Origin: Eutreptiella sp. 'Long Island Sound 2002'
Lineage: Eukaryota > Euglenozoa > Euglenophyceae > Eutreptiales > Eutreptiaceae
DNA length: 64,000 bases
Direction of reading: 5' to 3'
Assembly (NCBI GenBank): GCA_964036045.1
Contig: OZ038380.1
Coordinates: forward strand, 10,315,913 to 10,379,912
Shown here: positions 53,919 to 64,000 of the stretch, piece by piece
How positions within the stretch are numbered: the stretch's first letter is position 1
Layout: each line of letters starts with the position of its first letter
Made by a program: the position numbers and the translations under genes
Notes under the pieces: model-generated
The model's input: the letters and a program-made list of their open reading frames with translations, nothing else
Database searches by the model: none
What the model was told of the DNA's origin: nothing

Positions 53919-54261
53919 CTTTTGAAAGATCTACAATGGGGCAAGGGATACTGCCCTGCACACGGTGCATCGCACAGTGCAGACTCTGTACACTGCACCT
54001 TGCGCGTTCTGCACACTATCCCCCCCCCCCGGCACCCAGGAGACCGTCACTTGGCCCAAAGAGCATAGGAAGAAGAATTTTGTTTAGGTTATACTAGAAT
54101 TCGGGGGGGGGTGTCACTTGGTGACCGTCTCCCCTCCCCCCCTCCCGGGAGTACGTCGCGCGCCAGGGGGGGAGATTGCAAAGGGGGGGGGGGGGACTCT
54201 CGGCACCCGGCCAACTACGCATTGCGCACTTGGCACACCCGGCGCTGCATACTGTGCACTG
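53919..54261. other. Putative upstream region of the secreted-protein gene
   Basis: Contains C-runs and G-runs and several GCAC-rich words. No TATA-like or other promoter motif is convincing. Confidence 0.3.
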
Positions 54262-54407
54262 TGCCTATGCACTTTGCACTCAACACATTTCACGTTGCAC
54301 AATGCGCCCCTTGCACCTCGCGCACAGCACACTGCACACCCTGCGCACTGGATCCAATCTGGGGGCTTTCTCTTTCTCCACGTCCTCAGAGTTGGGGACA
54401 CAGTGAC
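54262..54407 (+). repeat. 146-bp direct repeat, copy 1
   Basis: Nearly identical (one visible mismatch, CTCTTTCTCC versus CTCTCTCTCC) to 54872-55017. It is rich in GCAC words such as GCACTTTGCACTCAACAC. Confidence 0.96.
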
Positions 54408-54539
54408 AGATCGACTCGACATTCCCTGATTTTGTCTCAATCCGAAGAGCAGTTGCAAGAGCCGGGGAGCCACAACTGGAATGGACGCGACTTACCTCAA
54501 GCCGCACCCCTGGGGAATCCCCCAATGCCAGTCTCTATG

Positions 54540-54680
54540 AGGGTGCGCGTTGAGAAATTTGGTTCAGATGGATGCTGTGCTAAGGGTGGGGATTTCCATT
54601 GCAAACCGTGTGGTAAGAGAGCAGAGTGGACAGGGGAGGACAATATCGCACAGCACTTCCCGCAGTCAGCCGTGTTGTAG
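54540..54680 (+). other. Short open segment with C-x2-C...H motif
   Basis: The plus frame reads VEKFGSDGCCAKGGDFHCKP, then CGKRAEWTGEDNIAQHFPQS and a stop at 54680. CKPC followed 14 residues later by His resembles part of a BED or C2H2 finger, but the last ligand is missing. It lies between the two 146-bp direct repeats. Confidence 0.3.
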
Positions 54681-54871
54681 GAAAGTGTCGGTTGATGGAT
54701 TGCAGTGTACTGTTCTTGCGAACATGGCTCGGTCTGGCGATGCATCGCAAAATGAATCGTTGGCCTGGGGCCGGAATCGAGCAATTGGAGCCACGGTCGC
54801 CACGAGGGAAGGAGCGGACACTCGATGCCGATTTCAATGAACGTCCTGGACACGTTCACATTGACGCCCTA

Positions 54872-55017
54872 TGCCTATGCACTTTGCACTCAACACATTT
54901 CACGTTGCACAATGCGCCCCTTGCACCTCGCGCACAGCACACTGCACACCCTGCGCACTGGATCCAATCTGGGGGCTTTCTCTCTCTCCACGTCCTCAGA
55001 GTTGGGGACACAGTGAC
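54872..55017 (+). repeat. 146-bp direct repeat, copy 2
   Basis: Same direction as copy 1, with a 610-bp offset and 464 bp of unique sequence between. It abuts the 43-bp G-rich array. Confidence 0.96.
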
Positions 55018-55021
55018 GGGG

Positions 55022-57990
55022 GACACGGTGACATGGGGGGGGGTTCGGTGACAGCACAGCCCTGTGATGCTACAGGGGGGCGGGGGTTCGGTGACAGCAC
55101 AGCCCTGTGCTGGTACAGGGGCGCGGGGGTTCGGTGACAGCACAGCCCTGTGCTGCTACAGGGGGGCGGGGGTTCGGTGACAGCACAGCCCTATGCTGTT
55201 ACAGGGGGGCGGGGGTTTCGGTGACAGCACAGCCCTGTGCTGCTACAGGGGGGGGGGGGGTTCGGTGACAGCACAGCCCTGTGCTGCGACAGCAGCGCGG
55301 GGGTTCGGTGACAGCACAGCCCTATGCTACTACGTGGGCGGGGGTTCGGTGACAGCACAGCCCTATGCTGCTACAGGGGGGTGGGGGTTCGGTGACAGCA
55401 CAGCCCTGTGCTGCTACAGGGGGGCGGAAGTTCGGTGACAGCACAGCCCTGTGCTGCTACAGGGGGGCGGGGGTTCGGTGACAGCACAGCCCTATGCTGT
55501 TACAGGGGGGCGGGGGTTTCGGTGACAGCACAGCCCTGTGCTGCTACAGGGGGGCGGGGGTTCGGTGACAGCACAGCCCTGTGCTGCTACAGGGGGGCGG
55601 GGGTTCGGTGACAGCACAGCCCTGTGCTGCTACAGGGGGGCGGGGGTTCGGTGACAGCACAGCCCTGTGCTGCTACAGGGGCGCGGGGGTTCGGTGACAG
55701 CACAGCCCTGTGCTACTACAGGGGGGCGGGGGTTCGGTGACAGCACAGCCCTATGCTACTACGTGGGCGGGGGTTCGGTGACAGCACAGCCCTATGCTGC
55801 TACAGGGGGGTGGGGGTTCGGTGACAGCACAGCCCTGTGCTGCTACAGGGGGGCGGAAGTTCGGTGACAGCACAGCCCTGTGCTGCTACAGGGGGGCGGG
55901 GGTTCGGTGACAGCACAGCCCTATGCTACTACATGGGGGACAGGGGTTCGGTGACAGCACAGCCCTGTGCTGCTACAGGGGGGCGGACGTTCGGTGACAG
56001 CACAGCCCTGGGCTGCTACAGGGGGGCGGGGGTTCGGTGACAGCACAGCCCTATGCTGCTACAGGGGGACAGGGGTTCGGTGACAGCACAGCCCTGTGCT
56101 GCTACAGGGGGGCGGGGGTTCGGTGACAGCACAGCCCTGTGCTGCTACAGGGGGGCGGGGGTTCGGTGACAGCACAGCCCTGTGCTGCTACAGGGGGGCG
56201 GGGGTTCGGTGACAGCACAGCCCTGTGCTGCTACATGGGGGGGGGGGGGTTCGGTGACAGCACAGCCCTGTGCTGCCACAGGGGGGCGGGGGTTCGGTGA
56301 CAGCACAGCCCTGTGCTGCTACAGGGGGGCGGGGGTTCGGTGACAGCACAGCCCTATGCGACTACAGGGGGGGGGGGGTTCGGTGACAGCACAGCCCTGT
56401 GCTGCTACAGGGGGGCGGGGGTTCGGTGACAGCACAGCCCTATGCTACTACAGGGGGGCGGGGGTTCGGTGACAGCACAGCCCTGTGGTGCTATAGGGGG
56501 GCAGGGGTTCGGTGACAGCACAGCCCTGTGCTGCTACAGGGGGGCGGGGGTTCGGTGACAGCACAGCCCTGTGCTGCTACAGGGGGGCGGGGGATCGGTG
56601 ACAGCACAGCCCTGTGCTGCTACAGGGGGGGGGTTTCGGTGACAGCACAGCCCTGTGATGCTACAGCGGGGGGGGGGTTCGGTGACAGCACAGCCCTGTG
56701 CTGCTACAGGGGGGCGGGGGTTCGGTGACAGCACAGCCCTGTGCTGCCTCAAGGGGGCGGGGGTTCGGTGACAGCACAGCCCTATGCTACTACAGGGGGG
56801 CGGGGGTTCGGTGAAAGCACAGCCCTATGCTACTACAGGGGGGCGGGGGTTCGGTGACAGCACAGCCCTGTGCTGCTACAGGGGGGGGGGGGGGTTTCGG
56901 TGACAGCACAGCCCTGTGCTGCTACAGGGGGGGGGGGGGTTCGGTGACAGCACAGCCCTATGCTACTACATGAGGGGGGGTTCGGTGACAGCACAGCCCT
57001 GTGCTGCTACAGGGGGGCGGGGTTCGGTGACAGCACAGCCCTGTGCTGCTACAGGGGGGCAGGGGTTCGGTGACAGCACAGCCCTATGCTACTACATGAG
57101 GGGGGGTTCGGTGACAGCACAGCCCTGTGCTGCTATAGGGGGGCGGGGTTTCGGTGACAGCACAGCCCTGTGCTGCTATAGGGGGGGGGTGGTTTGGTGA
57201 CAGCACAGCCCTGTGCTGCTATGGGGGCGCGAGGGGTTCGGTGACAGCACAGCCCTGTGCTGCTACATGGGGGGGGTTCGGTGACAGCACAGCCCTGTGC
57301 TGCTACAGGGGGGCGGGGGTTCGGTGACAGCACAGCCCTGTGCTGGTACAGGGGCGCGGGGGTTCGGTGACAGCACAGCCCTGTGCTGCTACAAGGGGGG
57401 GGGGGGGTTCGGTGACAGAACAGCCCCATGATAGTACAGGGGGGCGGGGGGTTCGGTGACAGCACAGCCCTGTGCTGCTACAGGGGGGCGGGGGTTCGGT
57501 GACAGCACAGCCCTGTGCTACTACATGGGGGGGGGGGGGTTCGGTGACAGCACAGCCCTGTGCTGTTACAGGGGGGCGGGGGTTCGGTGACAGCACAGCC
57601 CTATGCTACTACAGGGGGGCGGAGGTTCGGTGACAGCACAGCCCTATGCTACTACATGGGGGGGGGGGGGGTTCGGTGACAGCACAGCCCTGTGCTGCTA
57701 CAGGGGGGCGGAAGTTCGGTGACAGCACAGCCCTGTGCTGCTACAGGGGGGCGGGGGTTCGGTGACAGCACAGCCCTGTGCTGCTACATGGGGGGGGTTC
57801 GGTGACAGCACAGCCCTGTGCTGCTACAGGGGGGCGGGGGTTCGGTGACAGCACAGCCCTGTGCTGCTACAGGGGGGCAGGGGTTCGGTGACAGCACAGC
57901 CCTATGCTACTACATGGGGGGGGGGGGTTCGGTGACAGCACAGCCCTGTGCTGCTATAGGGGGGCGGGGGTTCGGTGACAGCACAACCCT
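55022..57990 (+). repeat. 43-bp G-rich minisatellite with AGCACAG/CTGTGCT hairpin, ~68 copies
   Basis: The unit is GGTTCGGTGACAGCACAGCC, then CTGTGCTGCTACAGGGGGG and CGGG. Each unit contains the 7-bp inverted repeat AGCACAG...CTGTGCT with a CC loop, next to a run of 5-14 Gs. Variation is concentrated in G-run length and in a CTGTGCT to CTATGCT change that breaks the stem. No coding function is proposed, although all strands give Cys/Ala/Thr-rich open frames. Confidence 0.97.
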
Positions 57991-58800
57991 ATGCCAACGA
58001 CGAGCGGTGGCTTCTTAGACCAGATGGCAATGGCAAGCAAGGTGATGAGAGACAAGGTGTGTCCACCCTCCTTGGGGACAAGCGTGCCCACAGTTAGGAC
58101 CCCTAACTGGTCCAGACCCATGGGGTTCTACCCTGCTATACCTTGCTTGGCGGTGCTACCATACCCCTAAGTGTGCTACGTATGTCTGTATGTGTCTCAC
58201 TTCTCTCCCGGGCGTGGCCGCGGCGAACCGCCTTCACTGATGTTGGACCGAAGGTCCTAGTCAGCTAGTATAACCACTCCTAGGGCGCCCAGTTTCTGTG
58301 CTGGCGCCTATCCTTGGGGTAAACGGCAAAAGCCCTACCTACTAGAGGGGAGGGGTGGCCAAGTGTGCTAAGGGCATACAAAACGCCCGTTTTGCTATAG
58401 GCCAAAAACTAACCCACGCCCCTGCCCGCGAGGAAACGCACGCGGGGCAGGAGACACCACTACACTACACTCACTACTGCCAGCACCAGCCTTCGAAGGC
58501 AGGGTGAGCACAGCCGTACTCAGTCCCTACCAGGCTTGCTGACCCTAACACCTACACGCTCTACTGGGTGTTGCTCTTGAAGCACTCTCAGGCCCTAATG
58601 GCCCACCTGTGAAAAGGCAAGCGAACACAGCGCCACTAGGCAACTGTGGCCTGACAGGGACGCCTCCACGCGTTTCCCCTGCCAGGGCTTGGAGTGAGGA
58701 GTGCACTGGTTGTGCGCACAGCGTTTTGTACTTGTTGACCACGGCCATGTCGTCCTGTCTTGCCCCATATCAATTTTGTTTGGTGTGATCAGCGCCCTTT
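57991..58800. other. Unique sequence, no gene recognised
   Basis: Contains a perfect 8-bp stem hairpin at 58091-58109 (CAGTTAGG, loop ACC, CCTAACTG) and GC-rich words, but no tRNA, 5S rRNA or ORF that I can defend. Confidence 0.4.
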
Positions 58801-58816
58801 TTAGCTGGGCTATAAA

Positions 58817-59459
58817 GTGCACCACTTCACCCTCCCTTTTCCCACCTGTAAGGAGACACATGCAGAAAAGTTTGAGGCTGAGGAACCTAACCAGCCTCGC
58901 CGTATTATACGGGTCTTTGACTGGAAAATAATACACTGTCCCCAAACTGCCCTATCCAGCAAGCAAGCTCTAAGGACTCCGCCCGTTCTCTTACAGAACG
59001 TAGGGCGGAGCCCTGGGTAACCTGGCAACGGTTAATACCGTGTGCACTGCGCGTGGCCTAAGCCCTTTAATGCATCATGAGCATGCAGGGAAGGGAGGCA
59101 GTTTCCTTTGCTCACGGGGCGTCACCAATATAACCACCATCATCAACAAACTCAACCAGGAGGTGGGCTCCTCCTGGGCTTACTCACCTTACTCACCATG
59201 CACAGGACAAGGGGTGGGGCAGGACAAGGGGGGTGGGGGGGTAATGATCCAGAACATCACAAAGAAGATGGATACTACGAAGAGGGGTACAATGGGGTAT
59301 CATCGTCACATGGGCAATCAAGATGGGGGCGAACTCAGCAGACTGCAGAATGGAGGACAGACTGGGAGGACAGATCCTGTTCCAGCGGAGAAGACTGACG
59401 CAATACAGGCCTCAATCATGGAACAGTTGTCCGATTCCACATTGTCACAATTCCATTGA
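58817..59459 (+). other. Weak plus-strand coding signal
   Basis: A frame from a CCTGTAAG acceptor-like site reads KFEAEEPNQPRRIIRVFDWK (stop at 59020). It is followed by overlapping frames at 59040-59459 that end with AIQASIMEQLSDSTLSQFH. The competing minus-strand frame has its own CTTACAG|GTGGGA donor. Neither side can be preferred firmly. Confidence 0.25.
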
Positions 59460-59635
59460 CCCATATTCCCCACAGGCTCACAGTCCCGCATATACACAGC
59501 CCAAACTTCACCACCCCACCGTCCCACGGCCCCACAGCCCCACAGCCCCGCAGCTCTAAATTCTCACAGCACCACGGGCCCACAGTTTCACAGCTGCACA
59601 GCCCCACAGTCCCACTACTGTCGAAGTAGGGATTT
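59460..59635 (+). repeat. CCCACAG-rich low-complexity sequence
   Basis: Repeated CACAGCCCCACAG and CACGGCCCACAG words. No gene. Confidence 0.75.
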
Positions 59636-60118
59636 TACGACGACCCCAAAACGGTCCGCTGCCATCGTTTACCCGCACAGAGGGGGAGGGCGGTCTGGGG
59701 TCTGTAGACAATGTGCACCACAAGTAGACGCGGCCTGCTAATTGTAGACACTGTCGGCATGTTGTAGACGCGAAGTGCCAATATTTGGGAAGGGGGCCGA
59801 AGGCCCCCTTCCCCCAAAACGGTCCGCTGCCGTCGTTTACCCGCACAGAGGGGGTGGGCGGTCTGGGGTCTGTAGACACTGTGCACCACAAGTAGACGCG
59901 GCCTGCTAATTGTAGACACTGTCGGCATGTTGTAGACGCGAAGTGCCAATATTTGGGAAGGGGGCCGAAGGCCCCCTTCCCCCAAAACGGTCCGCTGCCA
60001 TCGTTTACCCGCACAGAGGGGGTGGGCGGTCTGGGGTCTGTAGACACTGTGCACCACAGGTAGACGCGGCCTGCTAATTGTAGACATTGTCGGCATGTTG
60101 TAGACGCGAAGAACCAAT
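59636..60118 (-). repeat. 168-bp tandem repeat, ~3 copies, with strong hairpin
   Basis: AAAACGGTCCGCTGCC begins at 59648, 59816 and 59984, exactly 168 bp apart, with only a few differences. The joins carry a 12-bp perfect stem with a GAA loop (59787-59813 and 59955-59981). Since 168 is 56 codons and the minus frame lacks stops, it reads as 56-residue units (YWHFASTTCRQCLQLAGRVY, then LWCTVSTDPRPPTPSVRVND). The reading frame may be incidental. Confidence 0.93.
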
Positions 60119-60249
60119 ATTTGAGGTTTCCCCTTTTGGACTGTTTTGACCAAAATGGAAACGCATTTGGACCCATTTTGCCCCGTTCTGACCAATCTGT
60201 TTTTTTTTCCATTTACATGTGTTTATATGTCTACATATGTATATGTCTG

Positions 60250-60425
60250 TGTGTGACGTACCGTGCCGTACTGTGTCGTACTGTGTCGTACTGTGTCGTA
60301 CTGTGTCGTACTGTGTCGTACTGTGTCGTACTGTGTCGTACTGTGTCGTACTGTGTCGTACTGTGTCGTACTGTGTCGTACTGTGTCGTACTGTGTCGTA
60401 CTGTGTCGTACTGTGTCGTACGGTG
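60250..60425 (+). repeat. 10-bp repeat array (TGTGTCGTAC)n
   Basis: About 16 nearly perfect copies of TGTGTCGTAC. It is followed to about 60590 by palindrome-rich GACGCGTC, TACGACGCGTCGTA and CCCCGACGCGTCGGG sequence with the same GTCGTAC core. Confidence 0.97.
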
Positions 60426-60639
60426 TCGGTGCTGTACGACACCTTGTACAACACTGTACGACGCGTCGTACATCCCCGACGCGTCGGGCCCCGACGCCTT
60501 GTACGACACTGTACGACGCGTCGTACGCTCCCGACGCGTCGGGCCCCGACACCTTGTACGACGCCCCGACGCGTCGTACAGTGCATTTCCGACAGCACTC
60601 CACAGTCCAGGGCAGCTTGGGTGGGCAACCAGGGCGGGC

Positions 60640-60800
60640 AGCCAAGGAGGGTACCCTAGGCGGTGGCGGCCCGCCCAGGCTACCCGCCCTGGCAGCCTCC
60701 CCTAGCTGCCTGCCCTAGCTGCCCGCTTTGGCTACCTGCCCTGCCTGCCCGCCCTGCCTGCCCGCCCTGCCTGCCCGCCCAGGCTGCCCGCCCTGGCCGT
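60640..60800 (+). repeat. GCCCGCCCTGCCT repeats
   Basis: About eight imperfect copies of CTGCCCGCCCTGC. Low complexity; no coding claim. Confidence 0.85.
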
Positions 60801-61091
60801 CCGCCCAGGGCGCCAACCTAGGCCGGCAACAAAGGCCGCCCTCGGAGGCGGGTGACTGCTGCAACTGGCCGCCAAATCCCCGTACCCTATTCGCTCTGAC
60901 GACCACCCCTGCGTGCTGTAGTCCCGGGTACGTGCTCAGCGTGGGACTGTGGGGCTGTTGCACGGCGGGACTGTGGCATTGGTGGGCTGTGTGACTGGAC
61001 TGTAGCATTGTCAGACTCCGCGGTCTTCAATCGCTTGTTCCAAATGCGACGCGAGCAGGAAATTGCTTACCGAGTGGGGAAATGGGCACCC

Positions 61092-61126
61092 ACCCAAACC
61101 CAAACCCAAACCCAAACCCAAACGTT
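61092..61126 (+). repeat. (CCCAAA)n short array
   Basis: About five copies of CCCAAA, bordered by ACCC words. It resembles a telomere-like hexamer but is short and interstitial. Confidence 0.9.
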
Positions 61127-61270
61127 CTCATGGACGTAAGCAAAAAAGGGGCAACCTTCAAGGCTGCTTTTTGTGTTACTGGTTTTGCCACAATGTGCAC
61201 AGTGTTGGCGGGTAGGTGGGTGGGTGGGTGGTGCTCCTTTGCTTTTGTTCAACTCTTGGCTTTGTGTGCA

Positions 61271-61494
61271 GTTTTCCCCAATACAGCGCAGGTGTGCTCA
61301 CATCAAAAGAAAAGCAAATGCCCAATGAAACAAATGTTCAGTAATTTGTTATGCCAGACCCCCCTCAAGATATCCATGCAACCCACAATGCGGATTGAGT
61401 CCTCACATTCTTGTCTTCTGTAGCAGCAGACAATGTATTTTGCCCATTACAGTGCAGGTGGTCGCACATCAAACGAAAAGCAAATGGGCAACGA
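61271..61494 (+). repeat. Diverged 55-60 bp direct repeat, two copies 164 bp apart
   Basis: 61271-61325 and 61435-61489 share TTTTNCCCANTACAGNGCAG, CACATCAAANGAAAAGCAAA and TGNNCAA. A small dispersed repeat, or an ancient duplication. Confidence 0.75.
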
Positions 61495-61690
61495 CCGTTC
61501 TACCACGATATCCCCCCCAGGGTACAGACATATAACAAAACATTGGAAAACACTCTTGAGGTCTAGGTTTTGCTGGGAAATGGTTCAGGGATCCCTTCAC
61601 CTCATGACTCATTATCTCTGGATGTTGCACCGAAATATGGTACACTACTGCAGCCTGGCAAAAACAGCATGGCTAAGCCCTAAGCACCAA

Positions 61691-62292
61691 ACCCTACCCG
61701 CCAACGATGCATAAATTCACGATAGCAGTAATCGCAAGGATCCCCAAAATGGGGAGCACAGCTGGGTGGGTACGGAACCGCGTCGTGTCAACCAGGAAAT
61801 GTGTCTGCCGGGCACTGCCGATACATGTATCAAAGCACCACAGATATTGATCGTATGTTTCCAACACGGTTAGCATAATCAAAAGCGTCACCACCACTCG
61901 CAGGATATCACAACGCACAATATTTGTCATCCCTGTGCCTCAAAAATGTTCAGAATTGTGCACAAAGACATCCATACTTTCACATACATGAAGACCGCAA
62001 CGCACGCACACATGCATGACCGTGCACTAGCGCACGTAGCTGGCCCCCAAGGGCTTTGCCAATGCTTTTTGCCCTTTCTGGAATGTTTACGAACTCGGAT
62101 GGGGTCGAGCCAACCACAACCGAGTGCATGTATGGGCCACATGCCTGTCCCATGAGTGACAGGAGTTACATCAAATGCTTCAAAGGCTCGTTCCGCAAAG
62201 AAATCCATCGAGGTGAGCCAAGGAAAGCCAAGCAGTGCTGGACTAGAGGCACAAACCGCTTTGCAGAGTGCAGCGCACGAGGCAATTGACAC
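61691..62292 (-). CDS. Weak minus-strand coding region with membrane-like segment
   Basis: Two adjacent minus-strand open stretches. The upstream one (62292-61927) contains CAALCKAVCASSPALLGFPW and MDFFAERAFEAFDVTPVTHG. The downstream one (61930-61694) starts MTNIVRCDILRVVVTLLIML and ends LPILGILAITAIVNLCIVGG, giving two hydrophobic spans that could cross a membrane. They are in different frames, so splicing or a frameshift would be needed. No family recognised. Confidence 0.3.
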
Positions 62293-62394
62293 ACGGTCTG
62301 CCTGCTACTCTTCAACCCACGGTCTTGTGATCCGCACTATCCGAGCTGTCTGAGACGCCGTCATAAAAAGCAGTCATGGCCCCTACACACGCAG

Positions 62395-62525
62395 ACAAAG
62401 CTCCTCACTCACGCACGCACACATGCACTCACCTACCCACCCAGTCACCCACCCACTCACCCACTCATTCACTCACTCTTTCACGCACGTGCGCACGCAC
62501 ACACTCGCACTCAGTCACACATGCC
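62395..62525 (+). repeat. CACT/CACC/CACG microsatellite
   Basis: Imperfect CACTCACC, CACGCACG and TCAC repeats. Confidence 0.9.
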
Positions 62526-62799
62526 GTGCTCAACAACGAAGTATGGGCCTATTGCTTAGAGCGGTGCACAGAATGCAAGAGGACGCCTAAGCCCGACCAC
62601 TACCAAGCCCACCGCCTACGAACCCCACACAGCCAACCCCTTACCCAACCCAAAAACACCACCTACGACACCTACACCCGCACCAGCCCAACCGCCGCCC
62701 CCCCCACCGCACCCAACAGCGCCCACAGCGCCAGACTCCGAGGATCGCTGCACAAACAGGGAGCACAGCAACCCAGCCAACCCCCCCGCGCAACACCAA

Positions 62800-63890
62800 G
62801 TGCCACGACACGCAGTGCGGGATAGACAGCGAGGCAGGAGCACAACAACCACATCGGAACCCAACCCCCCCCCCAAGCTCTTGCGCCCGCACTGCACCAC
62901 ACCCTCCATGCCTCACAGGAGATGTGTAGAGGCACATCAAGACTGGGGCAATGAGTATAACACACTCCTGGCAGCCCTCCACCTCTTCGCGGCCCTCCAC
63001 AACTCCCGCCGCGCCCAGCAACCACCCGGGCACCACCCCACTGCCCTGCAAGAGCAGCCCTCGCCCAAACAGCCCGGGCCCAGCAACAAGAAAGCGGACA
63101 ACGAGCAGCAAAGGCACCCCACCCCATCCCCAACCCTTAGCGAACCACCGCAAACTGGCCCCGAGGCCCGCAACATATACGACGCCCTGGCAACGGCGCT
63201 CTCTCCACCACACGAGGTACCCACCAAGGCAGAGGACTACTACAGGGAGATGCAGCAGGACCTACCAGCCACGGTACGCAAGGCGCTGCAAGGGTGGCGA
63301 CAGAAAACAGGAGGACAACGAACGGAACGACGCCAAAGACCTTCTTTGGGACGACACCTATGGCGGCCCCGACGCGTTCCTTGAGGGTGCAGCGGCAACC
63401 TACCCAAACCACCCCAGAGGAAGACAAGATGCACTGCACGCCCTCCTCGCCTACCACAGCTAGAAACACGGCCACCACGTCACCCTACACACACCACACA
63501 CCGACACAGAACCTGCACAACGGGTCACCAACGGGGGACCCCACCAGGCACTTCACCATCCAAAAGGACCCCGCCAACCCAAACCTCTTCCACACCATAT
63601 GGGACTGCCCACGCTCCCAAGTGGCCGACCTGGACACTATCTTCGACATGAACGCAACAGCAAAGGCAAGCGCCGAGAACGAGAGCATGCCATCTCCCGA
63701 CCGGTAGCCCCCCCTGGAAGAAGGACTACCGCTCCCCCGACTCCCCAGGCGTGGCACCACGCCCGGAAAACCCTCAACCGCGACTACCTCACCCATCCCA
63801 TCACAGACATGGACCGGCAGTGGGAGCGGCGACGCAAGTGGGCGCACCGGGCGACTGTGGCCCCACAAACCTAGTGGAGACCAAAACCAC
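62800..63890 (+). pseudogene. Frameshifted ORF resembling the 3' end of a LINE-like element
   Basis: Plus-strand coding character runs through three frames: YNTLLAALHLFAALHNSRRA to KAEDYYREMQQDLPATVRKA (62945-63300), then DLLWDDTYGGPDAFLEGAAA (63330-63462), then HFTIQKDPANPNLFHTIWDC with PRSQVADLDTIFDMN (63480-63707). The string FHTIWDCP resembles the H-x-hydrophobic-x-x-CP knuckle near the C-terminus of many non-LTR retrotransposon polyproteins. The region is Pro/Thr-rich and C/A-biased on this strand. The 5' part (62540-62800) is too low in complexity to judge. Classification is tentative. Confidence 0.4.
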
Positions 63891-64000
63891 CCTCAGGACA
63901 CAGACCCCCCATCCGACCCCCCCCCCCCCGACCAAAGCCTGCACCCCCCGATAAGACAAGACAACGAAGAGTACACTGAGCACGCCATGTGAGCAGTCCA

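Noticed and set aside
58091-58500. tRNA or 5S rRNA gene
   Set aside because: A hairpin and GC-rich words exist, but no cloverleaf or A/B box arrangement could be fitted.

Overview
This is a eukaryotic nuclear window, most likely from a protist or alga with a large, repeat-rich genome. The evidence is gene pieces split by GT-AG introns with matching phases, a DNA transposon with long inverted repeats, several retroelement remnants, microsatellites, and more than half the window taken up by tandem arrays. No bacterial-style operons, ribosome binding sites or rRNA/tRNA genes were recognised, and the exact lineage cannot be read from the sequence.

Layout. Bases 1-8,300 are comparatively unique and hold minus-strand spliced gene pieces: a zinc-cluster plus protein-kinase N-lobe gene (exons between 3378 and 2033, all phases compatible) and a helix-repeat (ARM/HEAT-like) gene (exons between 8256 and 5568). 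A complete non-autonomous Merlin/IS1595-type transposon (3725-4367) lies between them, with an 8-bp target duplication. Bases 8,568-15,676 are satellite C (about 108 bp). A 200-aa ORF (15,693-16,295, minus) and a cluster of 16-bp palindromes follow, then satellite B (about 84 bp, 17,300-19,149).

Bases 19,150-23,200 carry an AT-rich block, G-runs, a dispersed module, and 192-bp and 41-bp repeats. A second helix-repeat gene lies on the minus strand (exons between 26,669 and 23,307), followed by CA microsatellites and a low-complexity GAGAAACCAA array. Bases 30,436-46,366 are satellite A (exactly 85 bp, roughly 165 units), arranged as two opposed arrays around a unique segment with a 300-aa ORF. 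The left array is also interrupted by a SWIM-type zinc-finger ORF fragment.

Bases 46,367-53,000 hold an AT-rich hairpin block, a 21-22 bp minisatellite, a decayed reverse transcriptase gene, a second decayed element ORF and a minus-strand RNase H fragment. A secreted Cys-motif protein (53,148-53,918, minus) follows, then 146-bp direct repeats and a G-rich 43-bp array (55,022-57,990). The last 6 kb contains a 168-bp triplicate with strong hairpins, a 10-bp repeat array, and weak or decayed ORFs including what may be the 3' end of a LINE-like element.

The most notable pattern is that satellites A, B and C share one core sequence. In addition A and B end in the same type of flank: an AT-rich block followed by ACC(G/A)CGGACCC. 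They look like one amplifying family that has diverged in sequence, length and higher-order organisation. The very long open frames inside these arrays follow from a stop-free 85-bp unit and are not taken as genes.
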